This document shows positions 1 through 6,145 of a stretch of DNA of 9,639 bases, one piece after another. This DNA comes from JBEICQ01 sp040383885 (GTDB lineage Bacteria > Bacteroidota > Bacteroidia > UBA4408), in the NCBI GenBank assembly GCA_040383885.1, contig JBEICQ010000075.1, forward strand, positions 1-9,639. The letters are read 5' to 3'. Under the pieces are notes generated by a model. The model did not search any database. It had not been told where the DNA came from and saw only the letters and a list, made by a program, of their open reading frames with translations. Position numbers and translations under genes: made by a program. How positions within the stretch are numbered: the first letter of the stretch is position 1; the number at the start of each line of letters is the position of its first letter.

Positions 1-773
1 CTTACGGTCTGCGTTACGGACTTTTTTACATCAAGCCTGCCCATGATTGTTATGACAAAAACGAATTGCGCGATGAGCTTAACAAGGTACGCTTATCCAA
101 TATCAAAATCATTATCACCGGCAACGGCAGGGTAGCCAATGGTGCCATCGAGCTTTTGGGTTTGTTGGGAATCCGAAGGATCACTCCATTTGAATTTACA
201 CAATTCTCCTACCGCGAACCTACTTATTGCCAGTTGCACAGCAACAATTACAATGAACCGGTTGATGGAGCACCCTGGAGCACGGAGCGCTTTTATAAAT
301 CTCCCGGGCAGTTTAGGTCTACCTTTTTAAAATACACTAAGTATTGCGATTTGCTCTTGCATTGTTCTTTCTGGAATCCTGCTGCACCGGTACTTTTTAC
401 AAAAAAAGACATGCAGTCGAGTGAATTTCGCATCAGTGTGATTGCCGATATCAGTTGCGACATCAACGGAGCCGTGCCTGCCACCAGCCGCGCTTCTACC
501 ATAGAGCAACCATTTTATGGTTACAATCCCCTCACTGAAAAAGAAGACGAGCCTTTCTCACACAAAACCATTACGATCATGGCAGTAGATAATCTTCCCT
601 GCGAGCTGCCAAGAGATGCATCGGAAGATTTTGGAAAAGAATTGTTCGAAAAAGTGATGCCCTCACTCCTTCAAAAAGATGAGGATGGTTTGATTGAACG
701 CGCCACCATTTGCAAGGAGGGCGAATTGATGCCCCGTTTTCATTACCTCGAAGATTATGCCTTTTCGAAATGA
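1..773 (+). CDS. LYS1-like NAD(P)-dependent dehydrogenase (saccharopine/alanine dehydrogenase family), 5'-partial
   Basis: The reading frame is open from base 3 to the TGA at 771-773, giving 256 visible residues; the start lies left of the window. A TTG at base 66 is not needed as a start because the frame continues upstream. Visible residues 40-47 hold a glycine-rich Rossmann motif (GNGRVANG) after a hydrophobic strand, the expected NAD(P) site. Further on are VIADISCD (about 147-153) and AVDNLPCELPRDAS (about 194-207), which resemble the C-terminal blocks of fungal saccharopine dehydrogenase LYS1 (VVDVSAD and IDHLPSLLPREAS in the family). The family catalyses NAD(P)-dependent oxidative deamination in lysine metabolism or of related amino acids; the true substrate cannot be read here. 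The stop overlaps the next start (ATGA), so the two genes are probably cotranscribed. I am confident of the superfamily and unsure of the substrate. Confidence 0.8.
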   Translation, partial: YGLRYGLFYIKPAHDCYDKNELRDELNKVRLSNIKIIITGNGRVANGAIELLGLLGIRRITPFEFTQFSYREPTYCQLHSNNYNEPVDGAPWSTERFYKSPGQFRSTFLKYTKYCDLLLHCSFWNPAAPVLFTKKDMQSSEFRISVIADISCDINGAVPATSRASTIEQPFYGYNPLTEKEDEPFSHKTITIMAVDNLPCELPRDASEDFGKELFEKVMPSLLQKDEDGLIERATICKEGELMPRFHYLEDYAFSK

Positions 774-2050
774 GCATACACAAATTGCATATTCCATTCT
801 TTACAGTGATTGTTTTTTTACTGTTTGCCTGTAAGAAGGAAGACACCCAATCTCCGAATATTTCAGCAGAAATTTTCATGGCCAAACAAGTGTATAGCAT
901 TGGCGATACCATCAGAGTACTTGGAAGCTATTCCGACGACAACAAAATCACTCAGGTAACGGTAGACCTGATCAACGATAAATCACTGAAAGTAGGCAAT
1001 GCTTCCTCATACAAAAGCAGTGAAAAGAAAAGATTCGTTACCCTTAATCACGAAATCATCATCACAGACTCTACCCTGAAAAGTGGAGAATACCGGGTGA
1101 GGCTCATTGCCTCTGACGGTACACAAAGCACAAGCAAGTTTCTGAGCATCAGATTGGCGGGCATTCCGCGGAGATTAACAGGATGGATTTTCTATGATGA
1201 AGAAAACGGAATCATTCGTCTCCGCACGATTGACTCCCTTCGGCAGATTCAGGATCATTTTTCCACGCCCGGTTTGTTGGTTGGGGTGAATTATCATTCG
1301 GTGAAAAGCCAATTGTACATCACCCAGAACACCTCACTTAGCATGCAGTCTTATCAGTATCCTTCCATGGCTTTTCGCTGGAATCTTTCATCCCTCTCTC
1401 CCTTTTACAGCCTTGGTCAATCGGATTCCACCCTCTACATCGGAACCTACGATGGTATAATCAGGGGATATGATTTCACAGGCATCAACACCTTTCAGGC
1501 GGATGCAATGGTGGGTGGATTATACCCAACAAAAATCATGGAGGTTGGAAAATATTTGTTTACCCTTCAAAGTGGTTTAGGCGGTGGAAATTACCTGGTG
1601 GTTTACAATAAGAATACAGGTGGAATCATTCAAAGTACGATTCTTTCCTTTATCCCGCAGGACTTTTGCAGATGTGATGACAACTCCATTTTTCTGCTGA
1701 AAAAGAATTCTTTTACTTCCGAAATTTTCCTCTACACCATCAGTACCAATGCCGTCTTTATGGCCAAGCAGATCAATGAACCTGCCCTAAGCATGTGTTA
1801 TCTTTCCGACAAACATATTGCACTTGGAGGAAGCTCCTGGGTATATGATTACAAATATGCTTCCAACTCAGCAGTGCAGGCCTTTTACATGCCTCAGGCA
1901 CACCGTTTGTACTACGAACCCATTACTTCTACCCTGAGCGGAATTACATTTGAGAAGATCTTTTTTTCCACAGCAGACTACACTTCCGTGCAGACAATAC
2001 TATACAATACTTCTGTAAAGAGTGGCATCTTTCCAACCTATAACAATTAA
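770..2050 (+). CDS. Predicted surface-exposed lipoprotein, Ig-like plus beta-propeller-like
   Basis: Starting at ATG 770 (ATGA overlap with the previous stop) gives 426 aa with a clean type II signal peptide: a short basic N-terminus, a hydrophobic core and a lipobox LFAC with the lipidated cysteine at residue 21. An in-frame ATG at 710 would add 20 residues ahead of the signal peptide and lies inside the upstream gene, so I reject it. Right after the Cys comes KKED, which resembles the K-(D/E)-rich lipoprotein export signal that sends Bacteroidota lipoproteins to the cell surface. Residues about 25-130 look like an Ig/PKD-like beta-sandwich (SIGDTIRVLGSYSDDN, SGEYRVRLIASDG). The rest is rich in beta-strand, Tyr, Ser and Gly with repeated short strand-turn units such as LYIGTYDGIIRGYD, suggesting a beta-propeller. 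No catalytic motif is recognised and the function is unknown. It could be a ligand-binding or cell-surface accessory protein. Confidence 0.75.
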   Translation: MSIHKLHIPFFTVIVFLLFACKKEDTQSPNISAEIFMAKQVYSIGDTIRVLGSYSDDNKITQVTVDLINDKSLKVGNASSYKSSEKKRFVTLNHEIIITDSTLKSGEYRVRLIASDGTQSTSKFLSIRLAGIPRRLTGWIFYDEENGIIRLRTIDSLRQIQDHFSTPGLLVGVNYHSVKSQLYITQNTSLSMQSYQYPSMAFRWNLSSLSPFYSLGQSDSTLYIGTYDGIIRGYDFTGINTFQADAMVGGLYPTKIMEVGKYLFTLQSGLGGGNYLVVYNKNTGGIIQSTILSFIPQDFCRCDDNSIFLLKKNSFTSEIFLYTISTNAVFMAKQINEPALSMCYLSDKHIALGGSSWVYDYKYASNSAVQAFYMPQAHRLYYEPITSTLSGITFEKIFFSTADYTSVQTILYNTSVKSGIFPTYNN

Positions 2051-2056
2051 CGGCAG

Positions 2057-2263
2057 ATGTATATTCTCAAAATAAAAGGCAAGGCAAAAATTCCGGATTA
2101 TATTCAAATCCGTGACGAAAATTTTACTCTCAAAGCTTATTTCAGGGTTGACCGTCCGGAAAAATCACTCAGCAAAATAGGTCTTAGTGATGAGCAGGTA
2201 GAAGCCTTTCAAAAATTGATTTCGGATTTGCCTTTTGGCGTCGTACAAAAAATTGAATTCTGA
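2057..2263 (+). CDS. Small conserved-looking 68-aa protein of unknown function
   Basis: This 68-residue protein starts 6 bp after the lipoprotein stop, and its TGA (2261-2263) shares a base with the next ATG (TGATG). That coupling strongly suggests translation together with the ATPase gene. The sequence is soluble, basic at the N-terminus (MYILKIKGKAKIPDY), has alternating strands (YIQIRDENFTLKAYFRV) and ends in a helix and a short strand. There is no signal peptide, membrane segment or cysteine. From memory, similar small proteins occur in Bacteroidota next to FtsE-like ATPases and are sometimes labelled fructose-6-phosphate aldolase. That label is not credible here because the protein is far shorter than an aldolase and shows no barrel. 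Its role is unknown; a regulator or partner of the ATPase is only an inference from position. Confidence 0.7.
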   Translation: MYILKIKGKAKIPDYIQIRDENFTLKAYFRVDRPEKSLSKIGLSDEQVEAFQKLISDLPFGVVQKIEF

Positions 2264-2937
2264 TGGATGAAGATATCCTGGTGAAAGCAGAAAACCTGCA
2301 GGTTTACCAGAACCACAGCCTGGTTCTCAGCCAGGTGAATTTTACTGTTTCGAGAGGTGAATTTATTTACCTTGTGGGCAAGACAGGTGCAGGTAAAAGC
2401 AGCTTGCTCAAGCTGATGTATGCTGCCCTGCCAATGCAAAAAGGAAACAACGGAAACCTTTGGGTGGCCGGATACAACCTCAGCACTATCAAACCTGATG
2501 AGGTCCCTTTTTTAAGGAGAAAATTGGGCATCGTATTTCAGGATTTTCAGTTGCTCTACGACCGTACCGTATTAGAAAATCTCCTTTTTGTGCTGCATGC
2601 AACAGGATGGAAAAATAAACCTGAGATGGAAAAGAAGGCCATGGAAGTGCTTGGTCAGGTGGATCTTGTTTCCAAAGCAGGTAAAATGCCTCACCAGCTC
2701 TCAGGTGGTGAACAACAATCGCTGTGTATTGCCCGCGCCTTGCTCAACGATGCCGATGTGATTCTTGCCGATGAGCCTACAGGCAACCTCGATCCCGAAA
2801 GTTCCCTGGCCATCGTGCGCCTGCTGCGTAACATCAGTGCCCGCGGAAAAGCTGTAATCATGGCCTCTCACGACTATGGTGTAATGAACAGCATGCCCGG
2901 CAGGGTACTCACCTGTGAGGGTGGAAAAGTAATGTGA
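2263..2937 (+). CDS. ftsE: FtsE-like ABC transporter ATP-binding protein
   Basis: The 224-aa protein has the size of FtsE and a complete set of ABC ATPase motifs: Walker A GKTGAGKS at 39-46, Q-loop VFQDFQLL with Q93, signature LSGGEQQ at 146-152, Walker B VILADE with D170 and E171, D-loop NLDPES at 175-180 and switch His203 (ASHD). The stretch FQDFQLLYDRTVLENL is typical of the FtsE/LolD/MacB subgroup. In the usual signature LSGGEQQR the Arg is replaced by Ser here (LSGGEQQS), a small deviation. FtsE works with the membrane protein FtsX to activate cell-wall hydrolases at the septum. No FtsX or other permease follows; the next gene is convergent. LolD-like or other ABC roles cannot be excluded without the partner. 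The start at 2263 is set by the TGATG overlap with the upstream small gene. Confidence 0.85.
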   Translation: MDEDILVKAENLQVYQNHSLVLSQVNFTVSRGEFIYLVGKTGAGKSSLLKLMYAALPMQKGNNGNLWVAGYNLSTIKPDEVPFLRRKLGIVFQDFQLLYDRTVLENLLFVLHATGWKNKPEMEKKAMEVLGQVDLVSKAGKMPHQLSGGEQQSLCIARALLNDADVILADEPTGNLDPESSLAIVRLLRNISARGKAVIMASHDYGVMNSMPGRVLTCEGGKVM

Positions 2938-3034
2938 GTCATCTCCGAAACAAATTGTTCCCTTTTTTTGGAGGAAAGGAATTTTTCGCTGAAGGAAATT
3001 TTACTACTGTTTACCTACCGCTTAATCGCTTGTT
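2938..3034. other. Convergent intergenic region, no clear terminator
   Basis: These 97 bp separate two convergent genes. The region is A/T-rich, with a T7 run near 2963 and an imperfect direct repeat of AAGGAATTTTT at 2976-2986 and 2992-3002 (10 of 11 bases). I see no strong GC stem followed by a T-tract on either strand, so a factor-independent terminator cannot be claimed. The T10 run just past 3041 lies inside the acyltransferase gene and encodes its C-terminal lysines. Confidence 0.4.
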
Positions 3035-4237
3035 TTATCCTGTTTTTTTTTTCATGCTTGTGACATCGAAATCATACCTGTACCCGGCGAAAAACTTTTC
3101 TATAAAAGTATTTCTCACTAAAAACAGATAACTTAAAAAACAAATACCGAGGGTAAAAAGCACGGTTACAAAAAATTTTATCACAAGCGCTAAAGCCATT
3201 CCGGTGATGAATCCCGGAATCCATACCACCACCGGCAAATGCACAACATACACCCAGGTGGAGGCAGTCACGAAATATCCGTTGCGCCGCCGAAATCCAT
3301 GCAGGTAAGTAAGAAACAAAGCAATACCTCCAAAAATAAAAAGGGAGGTGTAAAGCGCACTGAATCCCTGATGAATCAGCAGTACCCATGATGCATCCGG
3401 CCAGGGAAAAAGTTTATCAAAAAGAAAAAGCAAGATGGCCGCGCACAGCTGCGGAATCGAATGCCGCTTAAGATGCATCAGGCTATTCGTTTTGTGCAAC
3501 AGAATGCCTGTCGTAAAGAATAGAAAATAGCAAGCTAAAATTGCCGGATTGATGCTCCAGCGATTATTGGTCAGGATAAAGGGCTTGCCCATCCAGCAGA
3601 GGCATAAAAACAAGGTGCCGGCAAAAACGAGTATGCGCAAACCGAAGCTTCGGAAAACATGAATCGCTGCAGAAAAAAATAAATTGTTGAAATCATTCAG
3701 GTTTTTGAAGCATCCCTTCAACAACCGGTAGAGCACATGGCAGATCAGCAGGAAATAAAGAAACCACAGATGCGCAATTTTGGATGAAAACCACCGGTAA
3801 TTGACAAGCACATCAATGACTGACTGAATGGTAAAAGATTTTTTTTCAATAGCAGCATGAGAAAAGTCAGAGGCAAGGGCATCCAGCGGCAGCACAAACA
3901 ATACTCCAAAAACAAAGGGAATGAAATGAGTAGAAAAGAGATTCCTGTATGCAGCGGTTTGTCCTTTGCTTTGGTAAAAAAAAGAACCGAGGTATGCACT
4001 TACAACAAAAAATAGAGGCATCCTGAAACAGTGAATGAAACTCACAAGCCAGTCGAAAAACGGATGTGTGGCAGGATCTTTTAACATCCATGCCGGGGTA
4101 TAATCAATCACTCCGTAGGTAACCGAAGCATGGATGATGATGCCAAGGTAAAGCATGCTTGCACCCAGGTTTTCCAGGGCAAACAACTCTTCCGGAATGG
4201 CAGGAGAGGTCTTTGTATGTTGCTCTGAGGTACCCAT
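3035..4237 (-). CDS. Acyltransferase-3 / OpgC-like multi-pass membrane protein
   Basis: The 400-aa protein is strongly hydrophobic, with roughly ten predicted membrane segments and a basic C-terminus (MKKKTG). Its N-terminal third matches the acyltransferase-3/OpgC (MdoC) pattern: LGIIIHA with His36, then a loop with KDPATHPFFDWLVSFIH, then FRMPLFFVVSAYLGSFFY at 71-88 (Arg72), and later HLWFLYFLL at 156-164. Proteins of this family move acyl groups such as acetyl or succinyl across the inner membrane onto glycans or other envelope molecules; the acceptor here is unknown. The family's R-x10-H motif appears broken: the position eleven residues before His36 is Gly25 (codon GGT, one base from an Arg CGT). 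No strong ribosome binding site precedes ATG 4237. It is transcribed alone, convergent with the ftsE-like gene and divergent from nuoA. Confidence 0.8.
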   Translation of the reverse strand: MGTSEQHTKTSPAIPEELFALENLGASMLYLGIIIHASVTYGVIDYTPAWMLKDPATHPFFDWLVSFIHCFRMPLFFVVSAYLGSFFYQSKGQTAAYRNLFSTHFIPFVFGVLFVLPLDALASDFSHAAIEKKSFTIQSVIDVLVNYRWFSSKIAHLWFLYFLLICHVLYRLLKGCFKNLNDFNNLFFSAAIHVFRSFGLRILVFAGTLFLCLCWMGKPFILTNNRWSINPAILACYFLFFTTGILLHKTNSLMHLKRHSIPQLCAAILLFLFDKLFPWPDASWVLLIHQGFSALYTSLFIFGGIALFLTYLHGFRRRNGYFVTASTWVYVVHLPVVVWIPGFITGMALALVIKFFVTVLFTLGICFLSYLFLVRNTFIEKFFAGYRYDFDVTSMKKKTG

Positions 4238-4512
4238 GTTTGGATGAAAAAAATCGCTGAAAACTACTCATTATTTCTGCAGCGTATGGGATTTATAAAA
4301 AGATGACTTGGGGCGTAGCGGCATCTCCTTGTTTCGCATTCTCTCCTGCGCAAGCGCGGTAAAGGGTGTTTCTGTGCTTCACAATTGAATCTGTTTCTTT
4401 TCGCCGGTGAGAAGGCAGGAATCAGGACGAGATAGCCATGAAAAAATGCCACCCTGTGTTCCGTTGCATCCTTGCTCCTAAAAAAATTGCTGCGCGTGCT
4501 CAACATTTACAG

Positions 4513-4528
4513 CTGGCAGGTTTGCCAG
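4513..4528 (+). repeat. Short perfect hairpin in the nuoA upstream region
   Basis: CTGGCA (4513-4518) and TGCCAG (4523-4528) are perfect inverted arms around a GGTT loop. A G-U and an A-U pair outside could extend the stem to eight. No T-tract follows, so it is not a classical terminator. It could be an operator or a leader RNA element; no function is assigned. Confidence 0.45.
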
Positions 4529-4574
4529 TTTCCGGGCAGGGACATCCAAATTCCCCGTCTGCTTCATGCTTGAT

Positions 4575-4629
4575 GTAAAAAAAACACCCCCTTGCCGGAG
4601 GATGGAAACACGGCTTCTATTTTTTTTAC
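4575..4629. repeat. Inverted repeat with A8/T8 arms and nested GC stem upstream of nuoA
   Basis: GTAAAAAAAA (4575-4584) and TTTTTTTTAC (4620-4629) are perfect 10-base inverted arms. Inside lie GCCG (4594-4597) and CGGC (4611-4614), which can pair. An A-tract, a small GC stem and a T-tract on both strands recall a bidirectional terminator or attenuator, but the inner stem has only 4 bp and a 13-nt loop, so this reading is weak. It ends 52 bp before the nuoA start. Confidence 0.35.
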
Positions 4630-4657
4630 GGGGCATCCAAAATACGGGCACTTTCCT

Positions 4658-4665
4658 TACATTTG
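4658..4665 (+). promoter_or_regulatory. Candidate Bacteroidota -7 box for nuoA
   Basis: TACATTTG matches the Bacteroidota -7 consensus TAnnTTTG exactly and lies 16 bp before the chosen nuoA ATG at 4682. No TTTG -33 element is visible at the usual distance, and the implied 5' leader would be only about 10 nt, so this is a tentative call. If it is real it rules out the TTG start at 4592. Confidence 0.3.
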
Positions 4666-4681
4666 CCTCTCAGCATTCGTT

Positions 4682-5056
4682 ATGACAATTGCCTCTACAG
4701 GATTATTCAGTTATCTGCCCATTGTGCTCATGATGCTCGTGGCACTGGGCTTTGTTGTTACCACCATGGTGGTAACCCACCTATTGGGTCCAAAACGCAA
4801 TTCCAAAATCAAGCTCGAATCTTTTGAGTGTGGCATAGAATCGAAGGGCAATGCCCGCATTCCTTTTTCCATCAAGTATTTTCTGGTGGCCATCCTTTTT
4901 GTCCTTTTCGATGTGGAAGTAATCTTTATGTACCCCTGGGCCGTGAACTTTAAAAGCCTTGGTTGGTTAGGATTTGTAGAAATGCTCCTGTTCATGGGTT
5001 TTCTTTTGGTGGGATTCTTTTACATCATCAAAAGAGGTGCCCTCAAATGGGAATAA
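4682..5056 (+). CDS. nuoA: NADH-quinone oxidoreductase subunit A
   Basis: With ATG 4682 as start the protein has 124 aa, close to the family's usual 115-150. An in-frame TTG at 4592 would add 30 residues without family character. Three membrane segments are visible at about 11-33, 66-84 and 96-116. The cytoplasmic/periplasmic loop holds SFECGIES (48-54), matching the conserved YECG-type motif. Segment two leads into FDVEVIFMYPWA (76-87), the NuoA hallmark with its acidic residues. NuoA/ND3 sits at the junction of the membrane and peripheral arms of complex I, next to the quinone cavity, and its loop takes part in coupling. It is the first gene of a nuoABCD run, 12 bp ahead of nuoB. A perfect 20-bp palindrome lies within the gene at 4757-4776. 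Confidence 0.95.
   Translation: MTIASTGLFSYLPIVLMMLVALGFVVTTMVVTHLLGPKRNSKIKLESFECGIESKGNARIPFSIKYFLVAILFVLFDVEVIFMYPWAVNFKSLGWLGFVEMLLFMGFLLVGFFYIIKRGALKWE
4757..4776. repeat. Perfect 20-bp palindrome inside nuoA
   Basis: GTTACCACCATGGTGGTAAC reads the same on both strands, with no mismatch and no spacer. It encodes part of V-T-T-M-V-V-T in the first membrane segment of NuoA, and the opposite strand encodes the same peptide. It may be a coincidence of Val/Thr codons or a protein-binding site. Confidence 0.6.
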
Positions 5057-5068
5057 AACAACACTTGT

Positions 5069-5617
5069 ATGAACAATAAAATTCAATTGGCCAAAGCCCC
5101 CGATGGAGTAGAAGGTGCAGGTTTTTTTGCCACCCGCCTCGACGATGTCATTGGTCTGGCCCGAAAAAATTCTGTATGGCCCCTGCCGTTTGCCACCAGT
5201 TGCTGTGGCATTGAGTTTATGGCTACCATGGGCGCCAACTATGATCTTGCCCGTTATGGTTCTGAGCGCATGAGCTTTTCTCCCCGCCAGGCAGATTTGC
5301 TCATGGTGATGGGAACCATTGCCAAGAAAATGGCTCCGGTAGTGAGGCAGGTATACGAACAAATGGCAGAACCCAAATGGGTACTATCCATGGGCGCCTG
5401 TGCCTCCAGCGGTGGCATATTTGATACCTACAGCGTACTCCAGGGCATAGACCGCATCATCCCGGTGGATGTGTATGTTCCCGGATGCCCGCCCCGCCCT
5501 GAACAAGTGATTGATGGCATCCTCAAAATTCATGAGCTGGTTGCCAACGAATCCTCCCGCAGGCGATATTCCGAAGATTATAAAAACCTGATGGCCTCCT
5601 ATGGCTTCGAAAGATGA
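5069..5617 (+). CDS. nuoB: NADH-quinone oxidoreductase subunit B
   Basis: This 182-aa protein is NuoB, the subunit that carries the terminal [4Fe-4S] cluster N2, which passes electrons to quinone. The four cluster ligands are visible: the tandem pair Cys45-Cys46 (ATSCCGIEF), Cys111 (SMGACASSGG) and Cys140 (YVPGCPPRPE). The stretch PRQADLLMVMGTIAKKMAPVV (72-92) is also characteristic. The length is normal for the family (about 160-220). It starts 12 bp after nuoA and ends 10 bp before the preferred nuoC start, so the genes are almost certainly one transcript. No SD sequence stands out. The residues look intact and the subunit should be functional. Confidence 0.97.
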   Translation: MNNKIQLAKAPDGVEGAGFFATRLDDVIGLARKNSVWPLPFATSCCGIEFMATMGANYDLARYGSERMSFSPRQADLLMVMGTIAKKMAPVVRQVYEQMAEPKWVLSMGACASSGGIFDTYSVLQGIDRIIPVDVYVPGCPPRPEQVIDGILKIHELVANESSRRRYSEDYKNLMASYGFER

Positions 5618-5627
5618 TTCAAAAGGC

Positions 5628-6137
5628 ATGAATAACCAGGCTCAGGCAAACGAAAAACTTCCGGCATTACTCGTCTCTGCTTTTGGGGAAGACATCACAG
5701 AAGCTTCCATCAATCACGGCATTCCTGTTTTTACCGTGCATCGCAACGCTTATCGCAAGGTGGTGGAGTTCCTCTTCAACCTTGAAGAGATGCCCTTTAG
5801 GTTCCTTACAGACATCACCGGCATACACCTTCCCGACAACAAGGACGACCTGGGTGTAATCTGTCACCTGCATTGCCTTACTTCCAATGTGAGGCTGCGC
5901 ATCAAGACCTTTGTTACCACCTCCGATTCCCATGTTGATAGCCTGACGCCCCTTTTTCCGGGTGCCAACTGGATGGAGAGAGAAACATTTGATTTTTACG
6001 GCATTCACTTCAAAGGGCATCCCAACCTTACGCGCATCCTTAACATGGACGATATGCTCATCCACCCGCTGCGTAAGGAATATCCGCTGGAAGACCAAAG
6101 CCGGAAAGATAAAAACGACGCCATGTTTGGCAGATAA
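5628..6137 (+). CDS. nuoC: NADH-quinone oxidoreductase subunit C (30 kDa)
   Basis: From ATG 5628 the product has 169 aa. An in-frame ATG at 5601 would overlap nuoB by 17 bp and add nine polar residues; homologous NuoC proteins begin close to the LVSAFGEDI block, so I prefer 5628 but cannot exclude 5601. The complex I 30-kDa signature is clear: ERETFDFYGIHFKGHPNLTRIL spans residues 118-139, followed by HPLRKEYPLE (146-155). NuoC forms part of the hydrophilic arm with NuoB and NuoD and carries no redox cofactor. It is a separate protein here, not fused to NuoD as in enterobacteria. The gap to nuoD is 8 bp. Confidence 0.95.
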   Translation: MNNQAQANEKLPALLVSAFGEDITEASINHGIPVFTVHRNAYRKVVEFLFNLEEMPFRFLTDITGIHLPDNKDDLGVICHLHCLTSNVRLRIKTFVTTSDSHVDSLTPLFPGANWMERETFDFYGIHFKGHPNLTRILNMDDMLIHPLRKEYPLEDQSRKDKNDAMFGR

Positions 6138-6145
6138 AAAACAAC

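Larger units (their letters stand above)
4238..4681. other. 444-bp divergent intergenic region with repeats, no convincing gene
   Basis: The space between the divergent acyltransferase and nuoA genes holds no ORF with a recognisable protein. A minus-strand open frame at 4264-4506 encodes an Arg/Cys-rich, low-complexity product unlike its neighbours and is probably fortuitous. Visible structure includes a short hairpin at 4513-4528, an A8/T8 inverted repeat at 4575-4629, and a near-direct repeat of GGG(A/G)CATCCAAA at 4539-4552 and 4630-4643. A candidate -7 box lies at 4658-4665. The stretch 4300-4440 is noticeably GC-richer than the rest and could be a decayed gene or a dispersed repeat; neither can be shown from this window. 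Confidence 0.5.

Noticed and set aside
710..769. Upstream in-frame ATG for the lipoprotein
   Set aside because: It lies inside the dehydrogenase gene and would put 20 residues ahead of a clear lipoprotein signal peptide; ATG 770 with the ATGA overlap fits better.
2934..3131. 65-aa plus-strand frame after the ftsE-like gene (GTGA overlap)
   Set aside because: The overlap looks like coupling, but half of the frame is antisense to the acyltransferase gene, the product is Phe-rich low complexity from T-runs, and it is not an FtsX.
4264..4506. 80-aa minus-strand frame in the intergenic region
   Set aside because: Arg/Cys-rich composition, no family character, no ribosome binding site; probably open by chance.
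4592..4681. TTG start extending nuoA by 30 residues
   Set aside because: The added residues have no NuoA character and the reading would span the T8 tract and the candidate -7 box.
4711..4995. Minus-strand frame opposite nuoA sharing the peptide VTTMVVT
   Set aside because: The shared peptide is a result of the 20-bp palindrome; the frame is a shadow of nuoA.
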